Assembly (NCBI GenBank): GCA_031285695.1
Contig: JAITVR010000139.1
Location: 1 to 6,234, forward strand
DNA length: 6,234 bases
Origin: Prevotellaceae bacterium
Lineage (GTDB): Bacteria > Bacteroidota > Bacteroidia > Bacteroidales > UBA932
Reading direction: 5' to 3'
Shown: positions 1 through 5,248 of the stretch, in pieces
Layout: every line of letters starts with the position of its first letter
Numbering within the stretch: the stretch's first letter is position 1
Position numbers and translations under genes: made by a program
Notes under the pieces: model-generated
Database searches by the model: none
What the model was told of the DNA's origin: nothing
The model's input: the letters and a program-made list of their open reading frames with translations, nothing else

Positions 1-4
1 GGCT

Positions 5-32
5 CCTGCCTCAGTCGGTTTCTGAAGGCAGG
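5..32. repeat. Short hairpin repeat at the window edge
   Basis: CCTGCC at 5-10 pairs with GGCAGG at 27-32, and TCAG at 11-14 pairs with CTGA at 22-25. This gives a 10-bp stem with one bulged A (26) and a 7-base loop. It may be part of a longer repeat cut by the window edge. No function can be assigned. Confidence 0.5.
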
Positions 33-73
33 CCATTGCACATGCCCACAAGGGTGCTATGCGCGTGAGCGTG

Positions 74-168
74 TCCCCCGCCGGCGGGGGTGCCTGCAAG
101 GCGGGGGTGGAAGCCACGAGCGTAGCCACTTCCACCCCCGGTCTTCGACCACCCTCGCCGGCGGGGGA
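74..168. repeat. GC-rich nested inverted repeat (possible cruciform)
   Basis: Two stems are nested. The outer arms, 74-91 and 151-168, match as inverted copies at 17 of 18 positions, and the single mismatch would be a G-T wobble. The left outer arm contains the perfect 16-base palindrome CCCCCGCCGGCGGGGG (75-90), so it can also fold on itself. The inner arms, CGGGGGTGGAAG at 102-113 and its complement at 129-140, form a perfect 12-bp stem with a 15-base loop. The loop carries ACGAGCGTAG (116-125), which recurs at 412-421 in another repeat. This is an unnamed structured intergenic repeat, with much higher GC than the flanks. Confidence 0.7.
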
Positions 169-204
169 TAGCGCCCGAGCAAGCGCAGCAGGAGAAGAAT
201 TTTA

Positions 205-257
205 GACAGGATTTACAGAATTAACAGGATTATCTTGTAAATCCTGTTAATCCTGTC
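205..257. repeat. ACAGGATT-type inverted repeat
   Basis: The units ACAGGATT and its complement AATCCTGT occur in tandem and inverted. An 11-bp perfect stem (221-231 with 240-250) has an 8-base loop. A second 7-bp stem (205-211 with 251-257) closes the structure outside a one-sided 9-base bulge. An A-rich stretch follows on the plus strand at 258-266. I recognise this as a widespread type of intergenic repeat in environmental bacterial genomes (from memory, no name attached). It has no known function. Confidence 0.65.
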
Positions 258-311
258 AGAAAAAAGAGATAAAACGATAAGCGGTGGACAATGCCACCAC
301 TGCTGTTATAG

Positions 312-327
312 TCACGCCTTGGCGTGA
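312..327. repeat. Small 7-bp palindrome
   Basis: TCACGCC at 312-318 and GGCGTGA at 321-327 are perfect inverted copies separated by two T bases. It stands alone between two larger repeats. It could be part of a larger repeat or an operator-like site, but there is no gene nearby that it would obviously control. Confidence 0.4.
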
Positions 328-350
328 TTGGGGGTGGCTAACAAGCGCAC

Positions 351-421
351 CGTCATTGCGAGGAAGCAACCTCACAATCGGGTGTGAGATGTCTCGGCTA
401 CGCTCGACATGACGAGCGTAG
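351..421. repeat. GTCAT...CATCTC-type palindromic repeat
   Basis: The outer ends CGTCAT (351-356) and ATGACG (409-414) are inverted. Inside, CTCACA (371-376) pairs with TGTGAG (383-388). An overlapping alternative stem pairs CTACGCTC (398-405) with GAGCGTAG (414-421). The complement of 386-414 reads as GTCATG, then a CGAGC-containing core, then CATCTC. This is the same plan as the left arm of the repeat at 1732-1826, so both appear to belong to one repeat family. The element ends about 11 bases from the stop codon of the ATPase gene and may shape the 3' end of its transcript (inference). Confidence 0.6.
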
Positions 422-432
422 TGAGTGCTTTC

Positions 433-1581
433 CTACATCTTCCTTATAAATCCATCGGGGGTAAAGCCCAGCTCAATGCGCTCGAAGGGCTCGAAGCATT
501 GCTGTAGGGTGGGGGTGTGTGCGGTTACAAGCAGCTGCGCGTCGCTAATGCACAGCAGCATGTCAAAGGCTTTTTTGATGAGGTGGGGGTGCACGTTGCA
601 GTCCAGCCCGTCGAGCAGCACAAAGGCGCGCTGCACCTTGTTGCCGTAAAACAGCGCGTAGATGTGCCCCAACGTAAACAGCAGCCGGCGCAGTCCGCCG
701 CTGAGCATGCTATAATCAATCGGCCTTTCGTTTTGCGCAAAGCAAATGCGCGGTAGCAGGCCATCGCAGGGCTGAATGGGGGCGGGTGCATCGGCGATGA
801 ACAGCAGGCCCAGCGGCTGTAGTATTTCGTTCCAACGCTCGCCCAACTTCTGCAAAAACTGCGGGTTGTTTTGCTCAAAATCGCTGCGCAGCTTTTTTAT
901 TTTTACCTCTTGATTGTCGGGCAGCTCCAAGAATTCCTTGAAAAGGTTTTCTCTTCTTCGGCTTTGAAATATGAGCTGCTGCCAAAAGTTGGCCAGCGTG
1001 CTTTCGGCCACGCTGTGAAAGAAGGGCATTTCCTTGAACAAGTGCTCGGCATGGCGCAGGGTTACGCTGCTGATTACTTCGTCGGGATTGCTTGCTGCGC
1101 TTAGCTCGGCGGGCGCGTGAATGAGCAGGTCGCCGTGGCTGTTTTTCAGCGGCAGCGCCTGCACCAGCTCGTTGTAGCTGTGCCCCTGCAGCAGGTAGCG
1201 GCTGTAGAGGTACTGCTGTAGGGTAAAATTTTCGGCATTGTTGAAGGTCGAAATCAGCTTCTCTACCCAATTTTCTTCCTGCTCAATGCTCTCCTTAAAC
1301 ATAAGCACCTTGGGCATTTGCTCGGCGTGCACGGTGTACAGCCGCTGCTCGCCGAACTTGAGCTTCAGTATCAGCAAGGGAATATCGCGGTAGCCCACCA
1401 CGTTGCTCAGCGCGCTGCGCAAAATTTCGAGCAGCGTGGATTTTCCCGTTCCGTTGAGGCCGGTAAGGCAAACTTTGTCCAACGGCTCGCCGGCCAAGGG
1501 GTGTCCCTCGGGGTAGGTTAGGTCAAACTGCACGTCATCAAAACGGCGAAAACCTTTGACTATGATTTTACAAAGCTTCAT
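433..1581 (-). CDS. Orphan ABC/AAA-type ATPase (SMC/AAA_21-like)
   Basis: This is an intact 382-residue protein with the layout of single-gene ABC-class ATPases related to RecF/SMC heads. The N-terminus is strand-rich (KIIVKGFRRFDDVQFDL, residues 6-22), and Walker A is GLNGTGKST at 41-49. A mostly helical middle region (about 165-255) replaces a coiled coil. The signature LSGGLRR is at 293-299, a Walker B-like AFVLLD at 319-324, and the switch histidine is in VTAHTP (H355). The residue after the Walker B aspartate, normally the catalytic glutamate, is glycine (DGLD, 324-327); I checked this in the codons at 601-612. It is likely a cytosolic nucleotide-binding protein, perhaps slow in hydrolysis. 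No nuclease, TOPRIM or other partner gene is visible. Its biological role is unknown; DNA repair or defence are guesses. The start at 1581 is the only ATG before the conserved N-terminal strand. No Shine-Dalgarno sequence is seen upstream. Confidence 0.85.
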   Translation of the reverse strand: MKLCKIIVKGFRRFDDVQFDLTYPEGHPLAGEPLDKVCLTGLNGTGKSTLLEILRSALSNVVGYRDIPLLILKLKFGEQRLYTVHAEQMPKVLMFKESIEQEENWVEKLISTFNNAENFTLQQYLYSRYLLQGHSYNELVQALPLKNSHGDLLIHAPAELSAASNPDEVISSVTLRHAEHLFKEMPFFHSVAESTLANFWQQLIFQSRRRENLFKEFLELPDNQEVKIKKLRSDFEQNNPQFLQKLGERWNEILQPLGLLFIADAPAPIQPCDGLLPRICFAQNERPIDYSMLSGGLRRLLFTLGHIYALFYGNKVQRAFVLLDGLDCNVHPHLIKKAFDMLLCISDAQLLVTAHTPTLQQCFEPFERIELGFTPDGFIRKM

Positions 1582-1588
1582 AAGATTT

Positions 1589-1637
1589 CAATTCAACTAT
1601 TCAATCATTCAAAATTCAAAATTTAAAAGTTGAATTG
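1589..1637. repeat. AT-rich ATTCAA repeats and inverted pair upstream of the ATPase
   Basis: Between 1589 and 1620 the motif ATTCAA or a close variant recurs about every 8-9 bases. CAATTCAAC (1589-1597) is a perfect inverted copy of GTTGAATTG (1629-1637). The block lies immediately upstream of the ATPase start, so it would be in its promoter or leader. I could not find a clean TAnnTTTG box in it. Confidence 0.45.
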
Positions 1638-1691
1638 TGGAATTTTGGAATACCTGACTTCAATTTATCTTTTTTCGTTCCCCATACAAGT

Positions 1692-1706
1692 CGCATTTGC
1701 AATGCG
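1692..1706. repeat. Small hairpin resembling the hairpin at 6144-6159
   Basis: CGCATT (1692-1697) and AATGCG (1701-1706) are inverted copies around a 3-base loop, followed by GC. The shape and the ...TGCGGC 3' side resemble the hairpin near the putative IS200/IS605 end at 6144-6159. It could be a solitary relic of a transposon end or an unrelated repeat. Confidence 0.4.
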
Positions 1707-1731
1707 GCTTATATGCATGCTACGCTTCCCT

Positions 1732-1826
1732 GTTGTCATGCTGAGCTTGTCGAAGCATCTCATGTTGTGGCAACATATTATCGTCAGTGCGAACTTGAGA
1801 CCCTTCGACAAGCTCAGGGTGACAAC
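1732..1826. repeat. Large palindromic repeat between the ATPase and DoxX genes
   Basis: The 28-base arms at 1732-1759 and 1799-1826 are inverted copies matching at 24 of 28 positions. Their shared core is CTGAGCTTGTCGAAG. The 39-base interior holds a second hairpin: ATGTTG (1762-1767), a 3-base loop, and CAACAT (1771-1776). I recognise the core as a common intergenic repeat in Bacteroidota and other environmental genomes (recalled, not searched). It lies 3' of the DoxX gene and 5' of the ATPase gene, so it may separate their transcripts, but there is no T-run to make it a standard terminator. Confidence 0.7.
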
Positions 1827-1865
1827 AGGCAGCAACCTTGCACCGTTTACCTTATACCCTTTGAT

Positions 1866-3113
1866 TTATCTCTTTTCTTTTTTCCTTGGCGAGGCCATTA
1901 CCAGCAGCAGCATGGCAATGATTGCTGCAAAAATGTAAAGGCGCGTAGCGCGACTTTCGTTGGCCTCGCGCAGCAGGTTGATGCTGCCGGCCAGCGAATT
2001 TTGTTCAAATTTTTCGACTGAGGGAATATCGCGTGCGCTCCACTTGCCCACCACCGTGCCGCGGTACAGCAGCATGAGCCCCGGGTGCGCGCGCACCATC
2101 GATTTGAGCGTGGTTTCGTCGGTGCTGCACAGCTCAAAGTTGAGGCCGTGCGTGCTGCTAAATTCGCTTGCGTAGCCCTGCGTTGACGAGGTTAGCCCGT
2201 AGAAGGTGTAGCCGTTCTTTTTGGCAAAATCGGCCACAAATTTTATGCTTTCCAAATACTCCGTGCTTGCTTTTTCGAGCTTGGGCGCCACAAGCAAAAA
2301 GGCGTACTCGCTTTCGAGCACCAGCTCGGTAATATCGCCCTGCTCGGGGTGGGTAATGGAGAAGTTGTACACCGCCGGCACGTAGCCCTGCTTCACCAGC
2401 TTCGATTTGCTATCGACAAACACCCAGGTGCTGTCCTGCCACGGAAAATCGGTGTCCGAAAACTCCTGCTGCACGCCGTCTTTTTCGTAAATCAAAATAG
2501 TTTGGTACTCATCGCGCGGCGCACCCTCGGGTATGGCCATGGCCTGCGGAATGTTTTGCCCTACGTGGTACGGCATGAAGTCGAGCGGCGGCAGGTGCTT
2601 GTAGCAGTGCGCCGAAAGCCAAAAGGTGGCGAGGAAAAACAGCGCAACGTAAAACCACTCAAGCGCAGGCGTTGCAAAGTTTTTGTACTTATTTCGTCCC
2701 CAAAAAACAAGCAGCGCGGGTACAATTAAAATCAGGTTTTTGAAAAAGGTTTGCCAGTTGGTTAGCTTAATGGCATCGCCAAAGCAGCCGCAGTCCGACA
2801 CGGGGTTGAAGATGGCGAGGAAGAACGTGAGCACCGTGTAAAATGCCATGAAGAGCAGCGTAGCCCAGGCCGTAAGTCGCATGCGAATGCCCATAATGAG
2901 GCACAAACCAATGACTAACTCCGCCGCATTTTGCAGCACGGCTAAGTACAGCGAGGTGGGCTCAAAAAATGTCATGTGAAACGCCTCGAAGTAGTCGCCA
3001 AACTTGTAGGTGGTGCCCAGCGGGTCAATGGCTTTTACAAAACCCGAAAAGGTAAACAGCGCGCCCATAATGAGGCGGCAAACAATAAGGCCGGTGCGGA
3101 TAAGGTAGTTCAT
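1866..3113 (-). CDS. DoxX-family membrane protein with C-terminal thioredoxin-like domain
   Basis: This 415-residue membrane protein begins with a DoxX/MauE-like four-helix membrane module. Hydrophobic segments lie at about 8-28, 55-76, 82-103 and 125-138, with another at about 152-168. The motif DCGCFGD at 107-113, followed by LTNWQTFFKN, is the hallmark of the Bacteroidota members of this family. Residues about 265-380 look like a thioredoxin-type fold, with a HPG turn at 343-345 where a cis-proline is expected. This part has no CxxC and only one cysteine (C329), so classical disulfide exchange there is unlikely. A final hydrophobic segment (392-407) ends in a basic tail, ASPRKKEKR, which by the positive-inside rule places the C-terminus in the cytoplasm and the soluble domain probably in the periplasm. 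Substrate and partners are unknown. The CGC pair (C108, C110) could be redox-active or bind metal (inference). Confidence 0.85.
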   Translation of the reverse strand: MNYLIRTGLIVCRLIMGALFTFSGFVKAIDPLGTTYKFGDYFEAFHMTFFEPTSLYLAVLQNAAELVIGLCLIMGIRMRLTAWATLLFMAFYTVLTFFLAIFNPVSDCGCFGDAIKLTNWQTFFKNLILIVPALLVFWGRNKYKNFATPALEWFYVALFFLATFWLSAHCYKHLPPLDFMPYHVGQNIPQAMAIPEGAPRDEYQTILIYEKDGVQQEFSDTDFPWQDSTWVFVDSKSKLVKQGYVPAVYNFSITHPEQGDITELVLESEYAFLLVAPKLEKASTEYLESIKFVADFAKKNGYTFYGLTSSTQGYASEFSSTHGLNFELCSTDETTLKSMVRAHPGLMLLYRGTVVGKWSARDIPSVEKFEQNSLAGSINLLREANESRATRLYIFAAIIAMLLLVMASPRKKEKR

Positions 3114-3149
3114 AAAGTTTGTAAAGTTTATAAGGTTCGTAAAGTTTGT
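3114..3149. repeat. Four tandem 9-bp repeats abutting the DoxX start codon
   Basis: Four consecutive 9-base units follow the plan AAAGTTTRT: 3114-3122, 3123-3131, 3132-3140 (diverged, AAGGTTCGT) and 3141-3149. The array touches the DoxX ATG at 3111-3113, so on the coding strand the leader is a series of ACAAACTTT units. Copy-number change here would alter the leader length of the DoxX mRNA. The same unit recurs in the other spacers of this window. Confidence 0.75.
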
Positions 3150-3167
3150 GAGGTAAAAAGTTCAAGC

Positions 3168-3203
3168 ACTTTATAAACTTGCAACTTTACAAACTCAATA
3201 ACT
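3168..3203. repeat. Inverted counterpart of the 9-bp spacer repeat
   Basis: This side of the 90-bp spacer holds the complementary orientation of the AAAGTTTRT unit: ACTTTATAAACTT, then AACTTTACAAACTC, then a further ACTTTATGAAC running into the 3' end of the four-helix-bundle gene. It can pair with the tandem array at 3114-3149 to form a long imperfect AT-rich hairpin between the two genes. Confidence 0.55.
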
Positions 3204-3560
3204 TTATGAACTTCTTAAATGTTTGATTAAACCGCTTATCATTTTTGAAATTTCAAGTGCTTCTTCAAGTAAAATCTCAACATCATTTGTAGAAAGATAA
3301 CCTAAATCAAGAGCCAAGTACAGCATTGACCTAACCTCTCCACAAGAGCCTTTTGCAATGAATAAAAACTTGGCAAATTCAGCGTTTGAGCTGCGCTCAA
3401 AACCCTCAGCAATATTGTTTGTAATAGAAACTGAAGCTCGATATACTTGGTCTTTGAAAGAGTAATCTTTAAGGTTTGCAAACAAGTTATAAATCTTAGC
3501 CGTAAATACTCGCGCTTTTTGCCATGCCACTATATCCTCAAAACGCTGAATACTGCCCAT
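3204..3560 (-). CDS. Four-helix-bundle protein (23S rRNA intervening-sequence protein family)
   Basis: This is a complete 118-residue protein of the family often annotated as 'four helix bundle protein' or S23 (PF05635/TIGR02436-like), about the usual length. Family marks are FEDIVAWQKAR at 7-17, the segment DQVYRASVSITNNIAEG at 37-53, FLFIAKGSCGEVRS at 65-78 and YLALDLGYL at 81-89. Homologues were first found in insertions of 23S rRNA genes but are mostly free-standing; their molecular function is unproven. The gene sits 22 bp downstream of the tmk stop and 90 bp upstream of the DoxX start, in the same direction. It is visibly more AT-rich than its neighbours, using A/T-ending codons where they prefer GC, and is bracketed by 14-bp direct repeats. 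I infer a late arrival in this gene string. The stop codon lies within the spacer repeat. Confidence 0.92.
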   Translation of the reverse strand: MGSIQRFEDIVAWQKARVFTAKIYNLFANLKDYSFKDQVYRASVSITNNIAEGFERSSNAEFAKFLFIAKGSCGEVRSMLYLALDLGYLSTNDVEILLEEALEISKMISGLIKHLRSS

Positions 3561-3567
3561 CTCTTTA

Positions 3568-3597
3568 CAAACTTTAAGAACTTTATAACTTTACAAA
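3568..3597 (-). promoter_or_regulatory. Possible promoter for the four-helix-bundle gene
   Basis: On the minus strand, TTTG (complement of 3594-3597) and AAAGTTTG (complement of 3568-3575) are separated by 18 bases. This is close to the Bacteroidota pattern TTTG...TAnnTTTG, with only the first T of the -7 box missing. It ends about 8 bases before the ATG, so the mRNA would be nearly leaderless. The boxes are made from the spacer repeat itself, so the match could be a chance product of its composition. Confidence 0.25.
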
Positions 3598-4257
3598 CTC
3601 TCGTAGCTGTTCAAACGTGCGCTGCGGTGTGTTCATTTCGCCCTGCTCGGTGCAGCAATTTATGAGGCGAAAGTTGGCGTCCAGTGGCTGCTGCGCAAGG
3701 TATATTTCGCGCACCGCCTGCTGAAAATCAAGGTTGGCCTCGTGTATATCCTGCTTGCCTTCGAGGTAGCTCCGGTCATCGCCCTTGCGCTGCTCGGTCA
3801 GCTTTTTTTGTGTAAACGAAAACGGAACATCAAGAAACAAGCTCAGCTGCGGCTGCGGAATTTTAAAATGCTCGTACTCCAAGTGCAAAATCCAGCGGCG
3901 CAGCTTATCGCGCTCGGCGTTATCACTCACTTTGGCGCACTGAAAAGCCACGTTGGAGTAAACGTAGCGGTCCACAATTACAAAGTAACCTTCCTTAATC
4001 CACGCCTCAATTTCGGTGGCAGCAGCGCGCCGGTCTTCAGCGTAAATAAGCGCCACCAAGTAGGGATTTACCTCGCTGATTTTTCCAAAATCGCCACGCA
4101 AAAATTTGGCAACTAATTCGCCCCAAATCTCGGTTTCTACCCGCGGAAAATGCAGGTACTTGCAGCGCACGCCGCGCTCCTCAAGGTAGCTTTGCAGCAG
4201 CCGCACTTGCGTCGATTTTCCTGCACCGTCAAGCCCTTCTATGGCGATAAAATTCAT
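3583..4257 (-). CDS. tmk: Thymidylate kinase
   Basis: This 224-residue cytosolic dTMP kinase catalyses dTMP + ATP to dTDP + ADP, the essential step after thymidylate synthase and salvage. The P-loop GLDGAGKST is at 8-16. The FPR motif that contacts the base and phosphate is at 37-39, and an AEDRR motif at 73-77. The family segment DRYVYSNVAFQ is at 96-106, and the LID region is about 155-180 with basic residues and LDFQQAVREIYL (176-187). The length is slightly above the usual 200-215. The start at 4257 places the P-loop at the normal distance from the N-terminus. The last codons (EFVKL) fall within the spacer repeat sequence, so the C-terminus may have been shaped by repeat insertion. It is divergent from folP, with 115 bp between the start codons. 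A perfect -7 box lies 91 bases upstream (4348-4355). Confidence 0.96.
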   Translation of the reverse strand: MNFIAIEGLDGAGKSTQVRLLQSYLEERGVRCKYLHFPRVETEIWGELVAKFLRGDFGKISEVNPYLVALIYAEDRRAAATEIEAWIKEGYFVIVDRYVYSNVAFQCAKVSDNAERDKLRRWILHLEYEHFKIPQPQLSLFLDVPFSFTQKKLTEQRKGDDRSYLEGKQDIHEANLDFQQAVREIYLAQQPLDANFRLINCCTEQGEMNTPQRTFEQLREFVKL

Positions 4258-4279
4258 GAGTTGAAAGTTTTTAAAGTTG

Positions 4280-4323
4280 AAAGTTTGTAAAGTTACTTGT
4301 TACTTTATAACTTTACGAACTTT
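4280..4323. repeat. Inverted repeat in the tmk leader
   Basis: AAAGTTTGTAAAGTTA (4280-4295) and TAACTTTACGAACTTT (4308-4323) are inverted copies matching at 15 of 16 positions, with a 12-base loop. It is the same unit as at 3114-3149, here paired head to head. If tmk starts at the box at 4348-4355, this hairpin would lie in its 5' untranslated leader. It may be a control element or just repeat insertion. Confidence 0.6.
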
Positions 4324-4347
4324 ATAGACTTCACAGACTTTGACCTG

Positions 4348-4355
4348 CAAATTTA
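4348..4355 (-). promoter_or_regulatory. Putative -7 promoter box for tmk
   Basis: The minus strand reads TAAATTTG here, a perfect match to the Bacteroidota -7 consensus TAnnTTTG. A TTTG lies further upstream but only 14-15 bases away, shorter than the usual 19-21, so the -33 part is weak. Transcription would begin near 4341-4344 and give a leader of about 85 bases carrying the inverted repeat 4280-4323. Confidence 0.4.
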
Positions 4356-4372
4356 ATAGAATCCTTGTACAA

Positions 4373-5239
4373 ATGGAAGAAAAGCCCCATTTTTTGCATA
4401 AAAAAACAATGCTGCGCTGCGGCGACTGCCTGCTCAGCCTCGCCTCGCCCGTAGTTATGGGCATTCTCAACGTTACGCCCGATTCGTTCTACGCCAATAG
4501 CCGCACCACCGGAGCCGATGCCATAGCCGCGCGCGCACACCAAATTTTGAGCGAGGGAGCAGCCATTATCGATGTGGGTGCGTACTCCTCGCGCCCCAAC
4601 GCCGCCGATGTTTCGCCTGAAGAAGAGCTGCGCCGTTTGGATTTTGCGCTCAATATTATTTGTAAAAAATTTCCGCAGGCCATCATCTCCATTGATACCT
4701 TTCGCGCCGAAGTGGTGCGCCAGGTGGTACGCAACTTCGGGGCAATCATTGTCAACGATATTGCCGGCGGCGATGCCGATGAAAAAATGCACGAAACTGT
4801 TGCCGAGTTGAGTCTTCCGTACATAGCAATGCACATGCGCGGCACGCCGCAAACCATGCAGCAGCACACAAATTACGCCGATGTGGTGGCGGAGGTAATT
4901 CTTTCGCTTTCGCAAAAAGTAAACGCGCTGCACGCCTTGGGCGTAGCCGATGTGGTAGTAGACCCGGGCTTTGGCTTTGCCAAAACGGTGGAGCAAAACT
5001 TTGAGCTGCTGCGCCGCTTGGACGAGTTCAAAATATTTGAGCTACCTTTGCTCGCAGGACTTTCGCGCAAATCGATGATATGCCGCGCGCTGAACGTGCA
5101 GCCAAGCGAGGCGCTCAACGGCACCACAGCACTCAACGCGCTGGCGGTCGAGCGCGGCGCAGACATACTGCGCGTGCACGATGTGAAAGAGGCGGTGGAG
5201 GTAATAACGCTCGTAACAAACGTGACGGGTAACGAGTGA
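4373..5239 (+). CDS. folP: Dihydropteroate synthase
   Basis: The enzyme joins p-aminobenzoate to hydroxymethyl-dihydropterin diphosphate to give dihydropteroate in folate synthesis, and is the sulfonamide target. From the ATG at 4373 it has 288 residues. All TIM-barrel motifs are present: VMGILNVTPDSF (28-39), DVGAYSSRP (67-75), SIDTF (106-110), VNDIAGG (127-133), MHMRGTPQTM (153-162), DPGFGFAKT (197-205), GLSRKS (229-234) and RVHDV (267-271). An in-frame TTG at 4340 is unlikely as start because it lies beyond the tmk promoter box and adds only non-family residues. ATG 4409 (277 residues, MLRCGDCLL) is a real alternative and would match the family N-terminus more tightly. The upstream box AGACTTTG (4335-4342) is a poor promoter candidate. 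It is followed after 51 bp by cdaA, a common pair in Bacteroidota. Confidence 0.95.
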   Translation: MEEKPHFLHKKTMLRCGDCLLSLASPVVMGILNVTPDSFYANSRTTGADAIAARAHQILSEGAAIIDVGAYSSRPNAADVSPEEELRRLDFALNIICKKFPQAIISIDTFRAEVVRQVVRNFGAIIVNDIAGGDADEKMHETVAELSLPYIAMHMRGTPQTMQQHTNYADVVAEVILSLSQKVNALHALGVADVVVDPGFGFAKTVEQNFELLRRLDEFKIFELPLLAGLSRKSMICRALNVQPSEALNGTTALNALAVERGADILRVHDVKEAVEVITLVTNVTGNE

Positions 5240-5248
5240 CTATCGCGC

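Larger units (their letters stand above)
1..432. other. Gene-free region packed with palindromic repeats
   Basis: No reading frame here has family-like content, and I see no tRNA or rRNA signature. The stretch is a run of at least five different inverted repeats (5-32, 74-168, 205-257, 312-327 and 351-421), each listed separately. It lies downstream of the minus-strand ATPase gene, whose stop codon is at 433-435. None of the hairpins is followed by a clear T-run on the minus strand, so I do not call a classical intrinsic terminator for that gene. The mix of unrelated repeat types side by side suggests a site where small mobile repeats accumulate (inference). Confidence 0.7.
3183..3600. repeat. 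14-bp direct repeats bracketing the four-helix-bundle gene
   Basis: AACTTTACAAACTC occurs identically at 3183-3196 and 3587-3600, with the small gene (3204-3560) between. The right copy lies inside the last codons of tmk (...EFVKL). Recombination between the copies would remove 404 bp, including the whole gene. The sequence belongs to the wider spacer repeat family, so the match could also come from repeat spread rather than from an insertion event. Confidence 0.6.

Noticed and set aside
351..432. Intrinsic terminator for the ATPase gene
   Set aside because: Hairpins are present but no T-run follows any of them on the minus strand.
1..432. CRISPR array or RNA gene in the repeat-rich region
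   Set aside because: The repeats are palindromes of different types, not identical direct repeats with regular spacers, and no tRNA or rRNA-like pattern was seen.
875..1270. Minus-strand 131-codon frame inside the ATPase gene
   Set aside because: It is a frame-shifted reading of the ATPase coding sequence, and the ATPase frame itself is unbroken with all its motifs in order.
1630..2021. Two overlapping plus-strand frames across the repeat at 1732-1826
   Set aside because: They translate palindromic repeat sequence and then the antisense of the DoxX 3' end; there is no protein-like pattern.
3204..3560. The small gene as part of a 23S rRNA intervening sequence
   Set aside because: The protein belongs to that family, but the neighbours are tmk and a DoxX gene and no rRNA sequence is present.
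4340..4372. TTG at 4340 as start of folP
   Set aside because: It would add 11 residues with no family similarity and would overlap the likely tmk promoter box; ATG 4373 or 4409 fits better.
4331..4996. Minus-strand open frame (221 codons) opposite folP
   Set aside because: It is antisense to conserved folP motifs, has no recognisable domain, and crosses the tmk promoter region.
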